A stretch of 64,000 bases of DNA from Molossus alvarezi (lineage: Eukaryota > Chordata > Mammalia > Chiroptera > Molossidae): NCBI GenBank assembly GCA_037176705.1, contig CM073890.1, forward strand, positions 94,354,591-94,418,590, in the 5' to 3' direction. Positions 11,840 to 25,100 of the stretch are shown here, piece by piece. Both the position numbers and the translations under genes were made by a program. Every line of letters begins with the position of its first letter. Positions within the stretch are counted from its first letter, which is position 1. The notes beneath the pieces are model-generated. The model had not been told where the DNA came from. It ran no database searches and saw nothing but the letters and a program-made list of their open reading frames with translations.

Positions 11840-11939
11840 ACTCCCACTCAGTAGTTCCTGGGGGCTTTGATGTTAAGTCATACATAATTCGAGAAATACC
11901 AGGAATCTTCTTAATCTCAGTGACCATCTTTAACACCAC
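11838..11939 (-). CDS. GMPS: GMPS exon 16, terminal coding exon
   Basis: The acceptor is TTATAACAG. The exon encodes [20 protein letters not shown] and then [12 protein letters not shown], and ends at a TAA at 11838-11840. Residues 661-693 complete the protein at the length known for mammals. Confidence 0.97.
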   Translation of the reverse strand: MVLKMVTEIKKIPGISRIMYDLTSKPPGTTEWE

Positions 11940-14900
11940 CTGTTATAAAACAAAGATTACAAATAAAGAGCAAGAATTCACTGCATGTCCAAAAGACCTA
12001 GAGGGCTTGCGTTTGCAATTTGAAATTGTGATGTATTTTTGCTATTGTCCTCTATATATATGGGATGGTCTCTGATTAATTTTAGGTAGCAAACCCATGT
12101 CGCTCTATAGATTTAAGTGACTTAACTGTAGTACTACTCAAAGTACAGTCCACAAACAGGTGCCAGGTCCACAGCAAGTGTTTAGAAACATTTATAGCAA
12201 TTTGGCGTTGCTATGGCATCAAAACATACAATTTTATGTGTTTAAGCCAATTCTTCACAAATTATCTGTGAAAGAAACACAACTCTGAGGCTACCAAGGT
12301 GGTACATACGCACCATAATAATAAAGACTGCCAAGTGTACAGGAGAAGGCCTGGTCACTGTATGAACAAGAATTTGGCAAATCTGAGCCTAGGGGAAAAC
12401 AGACTGTAAGCCAGATTTCCCAACCCAGCTATGCAGCTAAAACCAGAGCCTTGCATTAGAGTACTGAAACAGTGGTCCAACCAACAAAGGCCCACTGTGA
12501 TTTTCATCTGCTAATAAGCAAATAGCCCCTTTGGGATGCTATGGTGGAGAGAGGATAGGAGAGTAAGATGGAGATCAAAAACAGAATTGCTGGTAGGCAG
12601 AACATTATGCAATTCATGGTTTTCTGGTCATAACTGCCATCAATTCTCATCCTTATTTCTAATAAACTCTTCTCACTCCTAGGATTTTCTTCTTTACTTG
12701 GAGAATACCATTTATAAAGTAGAGGTTGGCTGGCGAAATTAAATAAAGTTATAGATTAGAGTTGGTTGGTTACTCTCCACACAGTAATTAGACATCTAGC
12801 GGGATACAATAAATTCAAGTCCTTTTTCTACTACATTGTACTAATTAATCAGTTATGTGGCAATAAAAAGAGCCTGTCTTATGAACAAAAAACCAACCTC
12901 AGAAAAAGCAACACTGTCACAGTCTATTCCATTCACCATATTATAAAATGTATGAAGTATGAAAAATATACATTAGAAGAAATATATAAATTACCTCTAC
13001 AGGGATCTCATTGCCAGGTGTTGCAGGTATACCAGTCATGAAATCACTAGTAATGAAGGTTCGAATAACCACAGATCTCTGGCATGAAGGCTGCTTCTGA
13101 AGTGGGTCCCGATCAAAATGTAATGGTGTCAAAATCACCGGCATCTGGCTGATTTTTCCAGCATACCCTAGAGGAAGAAAGTTAACAGGTAGCCAATCAC
13201 TATCCGTGAAAGAGCACTGTGACCCAGTTCAATGAAACCCTCCCAAACAGTATCTAAAATTGCGCACACACACACCAGTTAGGACAGTCACTGAGTTTCC
13301 AGCTACTCTCACAGCTATTTAAGTCAACTCTACCACAAATACAAGTAACAGAATTTGATGACTGCAGTAGTATGTTATGGTGATGATACTTCATGTATAT
13401 GTAATATATATATATAAAGTCTGTTCTTGTAACTCATGGTAGTTATGGTCTATACTGCAAACACTGAATCAGCAAACTTTGAACCATTGCCCCTAGAGGA
13501 AATACAGTTAGGTTCTTGCAAGCCTCTGGTCCCATTTTCATCAACTGATCACTATATAATCTTGTTTTGTGTGTGTTTCTGTTTAAAGACACCTTATTTT
13601 ATATTTATTGTAGAAGATTCATGAACACTGAACTCACTGCCAATGCACTATAATTCATGCATGAACAAACCTTCAATAACCTACATATTTTCTCTCTAAG
13701 GCACATCACAGACTTCCTGTGCTTAGAAACCTAGAGAGCACCTCAGTACTATGTTTGGGGGACATTTTAAACAGTGAAATCACCAACCAAAAGCATGAAA
13801 AGGCCAAAATTATAGCACTAAGTAGATTATGAAAAGGACACTTGTTCACAGTAAGAGAGCTGAAACAAGAAGGCTTGTTCAACCTCGGCTGCAAACATGC
13901 AAGTTGGGTAACTCAGATTTTTTGCCACTCTGCATATGTCTGCCAAAGGCCAAAGGGTGAATAAATCTGTTATGAAGGAAATATGGAAATAGCCATAAAA
14001 ATTAATAAAAATAAAAACAGCTAAAAATAAGAAACTACATTCTCCTACTAAAAGCCACAATGCCAAGCTTCCAAATTCTAGTTAGAGCATGCAGTGAAAA
14101 GCAAAATGAGCAACTTACCAGATTCCCTGAGAATGTTCTGGGCCTCAAAATCAGCTTGGCGTAAAGTACTGAGCACCCCTGTTGTCAAAAAAGTGGGAGT
14201 GACATCTGTGGGGGGCTCTTTAACTGGTGGGCCAAATATATAGACAACTCTAGAAGGGGAGAAGCAAAAATAATAGTTACAATTTAGTATGAGAAGCAAG
14301 GCACAAAGAATAACATTCTTTCCATTTACTCTTAGGCCCCTCCCCTACTCACTTCACACCCCCAAACGGGTAGGTTAGGATATAAAATGGGTCTATGTTC
14401 TATGTACCTTCCATAAAATGTACTCTTTAGAATGTGCAAAGATATCTCAGAATGTGCAAAGATATATGTGGTTATCACAATGGTCTTTTCTATAATGTAT
14501 TGAATTAAAGAGTGTCCCCAAAGGTTCACATCCATCTGAAATCTGTGGTGAAAATAGGGTCTTTATAGATGTAATCATGTTAAGATAAGGTCATAACGTA
14601 TCAGGGTGGCCATTAATGCAATAACTGGGTGTCCTTCTAAAAAGAGAGAAGTTTGGGCACGGGCACACACGTTCGCATGTGTGCGCCATGTGAGGATGGA
14701 GACAGAGATTGGAGTTATACTGCCACAAGCCAAAGATTGCCCGCAAAACCTCAGAAACCAGGAAGAGGCAAGAAAGGACCCTCCCCTAGAGCCTTCAGAG
14801 AGCATGGGCTCTGCTGGCACCTTGAGACTTCTAGCCTCCAGAACTGTGAGAGAATAATGTCTCCTGTTTTAAGCCTCCCAGTTTGTGGCAATTTTTCATG

Positions 14901-16083
14901 GTAGTCCCAGGAAATTAATACTCACAAACCTGAGGAAACACTAAGTTGAACAAATAAATAGGTTGTTTAATGACAAAACTTTAGAAAACTGTAATATGCT
15001 AATATGCACTAGAAACCTACAAGATGAAATTACAGTGAATTTCCCAAAATATCTGACCACTCAATCTTTTTTTCACTTTGAGAAATATTGATCCCAAGGA
15101 AAGACTCTTCTTTCCACTTTATTAAAACTGTCACCAAAATGGATACCAAAACTTGGTATCCTACAATTTCCTTCCAAAAGGAATAAGTCACTAGTGCTTT
15201 CAGTAAATATCTATTTGAAAGATATGAAGACACACCCCTGCAGGTGTTAATAACAGTAGGGCCTAGAACACAGCTTGAGGAAATTAGGATCAAATGACTC
15301 AAAAGGAAATCTTGCCACTGGTCTAGAGAGTCTGTTGTACAACCTTCACTCAGAAAACAAGAGGCAGTCAGGGCAGAGAGGGAGCGCCTCCTAGCCTCCC
15401 CACCCAACTCCAGCCAGTGGGCAACGTCCCTTTCCTTAGCACTAATCTATCTTTAGCAAAGAAAATAAATCTCCCTTGCAATTACCATGGTTAAGTTCAG
15501 TAATGTTTTTTTTTTCCTTAATAGGTACTTGGAATAAAACATACAGAAGAATAGCATCAGATCAAAACCACCACTACCACCAACTACTTCATTGCCTCCA
15601 CTCCAAACATACTGTAGCAGGAAGAAGGCTTTTGCTCCATAGAAAGTATGACACATTTCTACTTAGTAACAGAGTTCCCAGAGCTCATAAACAATCCTTG
15701 AAGGAAAAAGTAAGTAGGCAAAAAATGCCACAACTTGTTTTTGTCTAATTTCTTACAAACAAGAGTGATCATAAAATGTACAGGGATAGTAGTCTTCCAC
15801 ACTATAGAATAGTAAAACTGGAGCACTCAACTGGAGCACTCCCTCTCTGCACAAAGATTCCATTGTACCAATTAGGGAAAAAACTAGCAAAAATGGGAAA
15901 CAATTTTAAAATTTATTTTCAGTTCCCTTAGGAAAAAAACTAGCAAAAATGGGAAACAATTTTAAAATTTATTTTCAATTCCCAAAAAAGGAGCTTGGCA
16001 AAGAAATCTAAAACCCACCAAAACTCTTTAAGAGCTTGCTAGGTTCGTGTTTTAAAATGTAGGGGGGGTGGGGGGGTGGTGGT

Positions 16084-16128
<45 letters not shown>

Positions 16129-19100
16129 AGTTATTAGACTTTTCTTTTTTGGGGAAGAAGGGTTGGAAGAGGAGGAAGAGAAAAACAGAGAAGAAAAGAT
16201 AGGCAGACACCAGCATATAAAAGACAGAGATAAAGTTTGAACAAGGTTGAGTGCTATTTGGCAGGGAAAAAAAAAAAGAGAGAGAAGAAACTGTAAGAAT
16301 GTTGTAAAATTAAAAACATACTAATTGCGCCATGGCCAATTGGTTAGAGCATCGGTCCATGGACCAGGGAGTTGTGGATTCGATTCCAGTCAAGGGCATG
16401 TACCTCAATTGTGATTTGATCTCCAGCTCTGGTTGAGGTCCTGCAGGAGACAACCAATGGATGTGTCTCTCTCACATCAATGTTTCTCTTTCTCTCTCCC
16501 TCCCTCCCTCCATCTCTCCCTCCCACTCTATCTGAAAATCAATGGAAAAATATCCTCAAATGAAGATTTAAAAAAACAACAACAAAAAACAAACTAACTG
16601 CATAATAAGTGCAATAAGGTTAAATTTAGGGGGGAAAAATTCTGTATAAATATTCTATAAAGTTTAAGTATTAGCATTATTCAGAAGATGAATTATGAAC
16701 CATTATTTTAACCAAAACAATTACCTCAATTCAAAATAGGCAATTATAAATTTACCATTATTTATTAATAATTCCCTTTTTTAAGTGTATTAAAGGTACT
16801 TCTGTATTTGGGGGACTTAGGTTGATCTGAGTAAGCCTTTTAATAGGCATATTTTCACCAGTAAAAACATGGTTTCCCTATGACTCCTTGCCTTGAAGGT
16901 CACATCAGCAGGCAGTTAGAAAACTATACATACACACCTTGCTAGGAAACCACTAATGGGAAGATTTCTGATTTTTGCAGAAAATTTGAAAAACTAAACG
17001 TCAAGTAATTCTTTTGGTTGTTAACTACCTAATACCCATAAAAAATTTAAAAATTAAAAAAACTAAAAAAGAATGAATAACTGTGAAATAAGTATATTTA
17101 ATGAGCAATCTGGTACCAAACGAGTTGAGATTTCTGAACTACATACAGGATAATACAACCGAGTATTACATATAGAACATAGAACAGCTGTTGATATATC
17201 AACATTTAAAATTAATGTGCAAATTAAAGAAAAAATAAATCTGAAAAACTAAATTGAAAAAAAATTATACATGTAATTATTTTAATAATATCTGTCATAT
17301 GCCTAATTCTTCTCTTTGATTTCCCCTGAGATTATTAAATCAGCCAAGTTCCTATTTGTAATTCTATACCCTTTAGCTATTTTTTCGATCCTTTTGGAAT
17401 AAAACATGTTACCTTAAAACCAACAGGTAGTGTAAGCTGCTAATTTGGAAGACATGGTTTAAAACTGACTTTAATATTTTATACTGAAATAGAAATCCTG
17501 TTTTTCCTTTAAACAAAAACATATTGTTAAGTAAGCAGATGATGGCACTGTGTTGAAGAAACAAAATACAAGATCTCATTAAATATCTGCTCAATTGTGA
17601 CCTAAGTGTATCCCGATATCTATACTTGAGCCTTCTGGTCCTTCAATAGTGGAAAAACCTTAAAAAATAACACATCCTTCCATTTCACCTCATCCCCTGC
17701 TCCCACTGCAGAACACACCTGTTGATGTTGTGACACATGCGAGGTATAAGCCTAGCCAGGAAAATAAGAGATTCCCAGTCAGGCTCATCTTTACTGGAGA
17801 TTCCACACACATAACTGTAGGAACGACAATCACCCTGAAAGTGAAAATGCAATCAATAACTGTGATGGTTTTACAGAAGTCAAAAGATAGACTAGAAAAC
17901 ATCATGCACGGTGACACCATTAATAGTAATCGTTTTTTGAAAAAAAGTTGTTCATAAAAGTATATACGAATACTTTTCTAATAATATAAATAAATCCTAA
18001 ATTTAAATCTCATGTTAAATTCTACCTATTTCAGTTCAGACATATAGTGTCATGGTAATTTCAAAAATTTATTCAACACATACCAGAGGCCCATTGGGAT
18101 TTCATTTCAATTATCTGCCCAAATTCGGACAGCCAACATACTTAATTTGGCAGACCAGATGTGCCCATGTTGATTAGGTGAATAAAAGATTCTTAAGTCA
18201 GAGATAAAAAATAATTTCATAAACATTCACTTATCAATTTCTTTAAAAATGAACTTAAGTTCATTTAAAAACAAGTAAATAGGCAATACTATGGATTTCC
18301 TTTTTCTTTGTCCTATTTAATCCAAGTAATTTTCTTTAAAAAAAAATATCAATTTAAAATAAAAAACAATTTTAAAGGAGTTATTAGATAAGTACCTAAT
18401 AACCAGTATACTGAGAAAATGAGAATTCAGAGTATGTAAATGCTAATTTGATAGTATCCATTAAAATTTAAAATGTACAATTTTTAATCCAGGAAATGAT
18501 CTTATGGAAGCACATGAATAACTGCGTAAAGAAATAAAACATTACTTGACAAAATGACTATAACAATGAAATATGGGAAACACTTTACATGCCCATAAAT
18601 AAGAAAATTATTAAAATATGGTATTGCAATATATGGATTATAAGGCAGCAATAAATGATAATCTACTTGCCCTGGATGGTTTTGGTCAGTGGTCAGAGCA
18701 TCCCTGGGTGTTAGATTTTGTCAAATGCTTTTTTGGCATCTATCTTTTATTTTGTTTATGTAGTACAGTTACTGACTTGAGAATACTGTACCAGCCTTGT
18801 ATCCCTGGGATAAACCCCACTTGGTCGTGGTGAATAATTTTTTAATATATTGCTGGATCCAATTTGCTAATATTTTGTTGAGGATTTTGGCGTCTATGTT
18901 CACCAGAAATATTGGCCTGTACTTTTCTTATAATTCCCTTTTATTGTATTGTTAAAATAAATGTATGTGGAAGAACACATACAACACAACCACAGACCAA
19001 GAACAGAAAAAATTATTTTTAAATGTACTGCATTTTTATTTATTTTTTTATGAGTATGGTTTACTTTGGTATTTAGAAAATAAACTTCACTGTTATACTA

Positions 19101-22100
19101 ACCATGAATTACAATTTCTACTGGGTTTCCAAGGCTCTCCAAAGGCCTAAGAGACTAGAATAAACCTAACAACAAAAGAAACTTTTATTTTGATGAGTAG
19201 TGGATCCTAAATATGCTTCATTTTTTTAAATGTCACTCATCCAACAAATTCAGTAAAAAGAGTATTTTTATTGTTTTACATGAATAATCTCTAGAACTGT
19301 TCATTTCTTTTCACATGTAAATCTACTCTACAAGGCCATTATAAACACATGAAACCAGTAAGTACCACTCATACCACTCTGAGTTAAGTTACTGAGACCT
19401 TTTCTAGTTTTCATTTTACTACAAACTCTAAATAATAGAAAGAAAAAAAATAAACCTTCCTCTTTTCTACCATCTGAAGCTTTTCCCCCCAGAAGTTCAC
19501 TTGAGAACCATATGAAGAACTGAATATAATCTAATTATGACTAGCATTCTAAAAGCGAAAACTATATGGTCCTCACATGCTTTTACAATGGGAAAGACAC
19601 AACAATAAATACAAAAATGTTATTTGTACATTATCACAAGCTAAAAGAGAGAAGACATGTGAAAGAAACAGACACAATGGTTTAAAAAATACACAAGCTG
19701 AGAACAAGACCTAAATGGTGTAACACGTTCATGTGGGGGCCTTCTTGCAGTTAGAGACTTGTAAAGCCACAGTATATTTCATACCAAAAAGCATAAATGA
19801 GAACATGACCTCTTGGTGACTATCCTTCAAGGCAGAAGCAAACAAGCTAACCCTGTAGCAAATCATTCTTTGAATTTTTACTTTTGGTTAGAGATGACAG
19901 ATATTCCAAAATTCCAAAATCTCAGTCAGAATACTGAGTTCCTATAACCTTATTCACTCATAAACATTATATAAAATAATACCTTTTTACATTTCTATGC
20001 TTGGTGTATATATTTTCATATTTCATTTTCCCAAATCATCCCTATTTGAGTATTAGTAGAAAGAACATCAGAAAGTTATATCACTGGTCTATGAATTCAC
20101 ACAACTCACCTGCACACCTACAGTTTTAATTGGCAGCAGGAAGGCATTCAGTGAATGCAGACTTGTAATTTGCATCAGTTTCTCTTGGTCCTCTTCTGTT
20201 GTGCAGGCTTTGACTCTTTGTAATAGCGTATGAGGCTGAGAAAACCAGAGATATTAATTTTCTAAGAAATAAGGTACTTACTCTTTTGGCATCTATTAAT
20301 AACTTACGTATCTATACTTACTTCTTTGTAACAATAGATCCTATTGAGTATTTCTCTTTTGACTTGTGTGTGTTATGTGGTATATCAGAATTTCATTCCT
20401 GAGGGCTAGTGCTTTGAGAAGTTAAATATCAGGATAAGAAATAGATTACATTTACATACGTCTAGGCTTTAATCCTCTGTCACCAGTAAGGGACATACCT
20501 CATGAGCCAAAACTTCTCCTCATCTCTAAAATAAAACTTTTTGCCATAAAGTCAATTTTGTCTGAAATTAATCCTACTTCCCTTTTTTTATTTATTTGCC
20601 TGGTATGTGTTTTTTCATTCTTTTATTTTCACCCCTTCTATCTGTAGGTAGAGAGACTATAGTTAGATTTAGTTTTCAATCTCTTTTGATAATCTGTCTT
20701 AACTAAAAGAGATGCTAGTTCTTTTAATTAATTGTGGGTTAATTATATGGCTGGATTTCATTCTACCATTTTATTCAGTAGTTTCTATTTCTCCCACATT
20801 TTATGTTTGTTTCTCCTTTCTTACATTCTGAACAGATGATTTCTCTCAGCTCATTTATTTCCTCTTGGTTTTGAAGTTAAACCCTCTGTTTTTATTCTTT
20901 TAGTAGTTCCCCTTAAATGTTAACATACATATTTAACAAAAGAGAATTAATCTCTCTGACCTCCTGGTAAACAATACAAGCATCTTTAAATGCTTGAACT
21001 CCAATCACCCCCTTGTGGTTTACATGCTATTTTAGCTATATATTATAATATTTTTGAAATAAATACCAAAAGTTATAGATTATTATTTTTATTATATATT
21101 CCATGTTTGCTTGAACTTTACCCACATTCTTTGTCACTTTTTCTTATATCTCAGACCTTTCTCCTGAGATCCTTTTGCTTCTCCTAAAATCAGTCCTTTA
21201 AAACAGTGATTCTCAAGCCTCGCTGTACACTCAAATTACCTAGTATAATCAGGTCCCATCCTGGATTAAGAAAGAAATTCTAGGAAGAAGGGATCCAAGC
21301 ATAGTATACTTCAAAAGCACCCCAGACAATTCTAATACATAACCAGGGTTAAGAATCACTGTCTTTATTAGTTCCTTAAGTAATAAACTAACGGTAGTAA
21401 ATTCTATGTATCTGAAAATGTCTTTATTTTGTCCTAGTTTTAGCAGACAGTGTATCTGTTCACAATTACTTTCTCTTGGGACTGCGAAGTCTTCTTGCTT
21501 TTACTATTGCTTTCTGTATAATAGTTTTTCCTTTGTAGGGTAAATCATTCTTTTTTCTGCAGCTGCTCTGTCTTTGGCAGTATGCAGTTTTGCTAGGTAT
21601 GCAACTCAGTGTCAATTATTTTCCTTTATCCTGATAGAAATGTGTTTTCCTGAATCTGAGACATGGTTTTTAACCAGTATGGAGGAATTCAAATACTTTT
21701 GTCTATTATCTCCTTTTGGTAAATATGTTAAAATTAACCTTTTCATTCTATCTTAACTTCTTCTATCCACATTTTGCCTTTGAAACATCTTTCTTTAGCT
21801 ATTTTTGTTATTATTTTCATTTCTAGAATATTAAAACTGCCCAGTCATTTTTGATAGTCTCTTAGTATATACCTTATTCTTATTATCAACAGCTTCTTTT
21901 AATTTCATGTACCTCATATTATCTAATTCCATTGTTTGAAATGTTTGAAGGCTTTGTTCTGCTAGTTTCCACTAGCTCTCATTAATGGTGCCTTGCTTCT
22001 CTACATATTTTGTAATTTTTTACTGTAAGCTCATTAGTTGTAACTGTATCTATGGGAATTCTTTGAGGGCTGGCTGAAGATATTCCGAAGAGTAAATTAA

Positions 22101-25100
22101 TTTACATTGCTTCTTGCCTGATATCTGGAAGCACTACCAACCAAGGTCCACTTTAAATTAGAAATTGAATTCTTAGCTTACAGTTTTTCAGACAACACAG
22201 GTTATGAATTTAGGCACCAAATCTATAGGACTAGAAGACTTTTCCATTCATCCTCAATTTGGAGCTAAAATAATTCCCCATGCTTTCTTACAACACATAT
22301 AAAGTATTTTAAAACATATTTTCATAGCATTTTTAAGGACTCAGTGTATCCAATCTGCTGTATGACTGGCAATAAAAGTCTGCATTTAAGTGTCTCTGTA
22401 GAATATTTTCTTCCTAGTCATTCTAAAAGTTAAATTACTCTGTATTTTCAAATAATAAAACCCTAATAAATTCATTTTCAATTCTGGAGTACAAGAACCC
22501 TTTCAATTCTTTGTACTGATTAGCTGTGTCTGTTTAAAGCTCCCATAATATACAAGTTCAATGTAAATCATTACCTTTTTAACACTTGCAGAGAAATCAG
22601 CTACTATTTTCAAAATATTGTTCGTTTCAGGAAAATCCTTACAAATATAAGGTTCTTCAGCACATATTACCCTGATTGCCAGGCCAGGACCTAAAGAGAA
22701 GAGTAACAATAATATTTAATATAAAAATTTCACTATTCCCAAAATATCAAGTCCTTCCAAAGATTAAATCCCGTGTGCATTTTAAGTTTTTCCCCAGTTT
22801 TATTGAGCTATAATGGACATTTCATCATTGCAAGTAGTTTCTAGTGTAAGAATCAAAAACGACATGTGTAAAATATTTAGCAGAATTCCTCGCACACACT
22901 AGTACTCAAGAAATGTGACCTATTAATGTTTTTAGTTTAATTAGACAATTCTATCAACTCATCACCAAATGATGAAAGCTAGAAACTGAGTTACAAGACT
23001 TGCTCAAATTCAAGAACTCATAATAAAAACAAGTTAAGATTCTCAACCCTAACTTGAAACAAATATCACCTCTAATTAGTTTTTTCTATATGACAGCAAA
23101 TGACTATTTAAACTGTATATTGTTTATTTGTTCATAAATTAGTTACATATGGCCTGTGCAAAGAAGTGTTCAGCTATTCACACAAGTGAGCCGTGGTATA
23201 AGGATTTGAGAAAACCAAGTTTTAACCCTGTCTTCCGTCATAGCATCATAGAAAGAACATACAAATCCCAGCTCCGACACCAAGAATTGTGTGGCAATAT
23301 TATTAAAATACCTCTATTTCTTGGTTTTCTCATCTGATGGCAACATTATATGCCAGATGTACAGGGATGGTATAATATTTAAATATAAATACAATGGAAA
23401 ATAACTATTTAATAAAGTGAAGTATATATACTAAATACTAACAAAAATGTTTATTCCCTGTCCACCCTTTCCTTTCTCTCAAGTTACACATTCCCTGTGA
23501 TAGCAAATTATTTCAAAATTATCTGAATTGATTTTTCTTCCACATGAAGGTCTAAGAAAAAAATCAAACAGAATTCAATTTTAATTTTACCTGGAAATGG
23601 ATGCCTGGAAACTAACTCTTCTGGAAGTCCAAGTTCTCTGCCTAAAATTCTCACTTCATCTTTATGAAAATCTTTCAGAGGTTCTATTACTTTTCCCTAC
23701 AAAGGATAAAAGCCAATGAAATAGTAACCAAACTGACATGGAAAACAAAGAGTTACAAATTACTGGCTTTCCCTGTTGTCTTTTACCTTAGATTTAAAAA
23801 TCAATTTTTAAAACTTCCTTTCTTCCTGTATGCTTATGAGCATTAGGTGAATATTTCATGATATTCTCTTTGAAACATTTTAAATATAAACCTTTTGAAT
23901 ATCAATAAATCAAAGCAAACCTACCCACTATCTCTGATATAGTTCTCATTGGAATATGAGGCAAGTTAAAAATATACTAGTGTTTTAAAATAAAACTCTC
24001 CAGATGATACCACCAAGAAAATGAAAAGACAACCCAGAGAAGGCAAATCATATATCTAATAAAGGACGTATAATTAGAATATATAAAGAACACTTACAAT
24101 TCAATTAAAATATAAATAAACCAATTTAAAAAGGAGCAAAAGATCTAAATTGATATTTCTCCAAAGAAGATATACAAAGAGCCAATAAGCCCATGAAAAG
24201 GTATTTAGCATCATTAGCTATTAGTGAAATGCAAATCAAAACCACATCAGATACCACTACACATTCACTAAGATGCCCAAAATAGAGACAGATAAATCAC
24301 AGCCATTATGATAGCTACTATCAAAACAACAAGTATTGGCAAGGTGTGGAGAAATTAGAACACTTGGCATCGTTGATGTGAATGTAATATGCATAACCAC
24401 TACAGAACATTAAGGAAGCCTCAAAGTATTAAAAATAGAACTACCATATGATCCAGCAATCCCACTTCTTGTTATATATTTAAAAGAATTGAAAGCAGGG
24501 TCTATAAGATATGAGCAAATCCATATTCATAGCATAATTCACAATAGCCAAAAGTAGAAGCAACCAAAATGTCCATTGACAGATAAATGGATAAACAAAA
24601 TGTGCATATACTTACAACAGATTACTCAGCCTTAAAAAGGACATCTTGCCCTGGCCGGTTTGGCTCAGTGGTTAGAGAGCCCGCCTGCGGTCCGGAGAGA
24701 CCCGGGTTCGGTTCCCGTTAAGGGCATGTACCTTGGTTGCAGTTTGTCCCCGGCCCTGGTTGGTCGTGCGGGTGGCAGCCACTCGATGTGTCCCTTTCAC
24801 ATCGATGTTTCTCGCTCTCTCTCTCCCTCCCACTCTGTCTGTACAAAAAATGGAAAAATGTCCTCGGGTGAGGATAAAAAAAAAGGACATCTTAACATGG
24901 AATAACCTTGAGGACTTATGCTAATAAGCCAATCACAAAATGATTTCACTTATATGAGCTATCTGAAGTAGTAAAATTCATTGACACAGAAAGTAGAACA
25001 GTAGTTTTCAGGGGTTGGGAAACAGGAGAAATGGGTATTGTTGTTCAATAGGTAGATTCAGTTTTGCAAGATGAAAAGTTATGGAAACTGTTTCCTAACA

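Noticed and set aside
14520..14935. A complete endogenous retrovirus
   Set aside because: Only an old solitary LTR-like repeat is seen; there are no gag, pol or env frames nearby.
16062..16126. Possible CRISPR-like or tandem-repeat array
   Set aside because: It is a simple G-rich and (GT)n microsatellite with no repeat-spacer structure.
24648..24879. A-box and B-box motifs that could suggest tRNA genes, here and in the other Ves copies
   Set aside because: All lie in SINE heads followed by the Ves body and A-tail; none folds as a complete tRNA by inspection.
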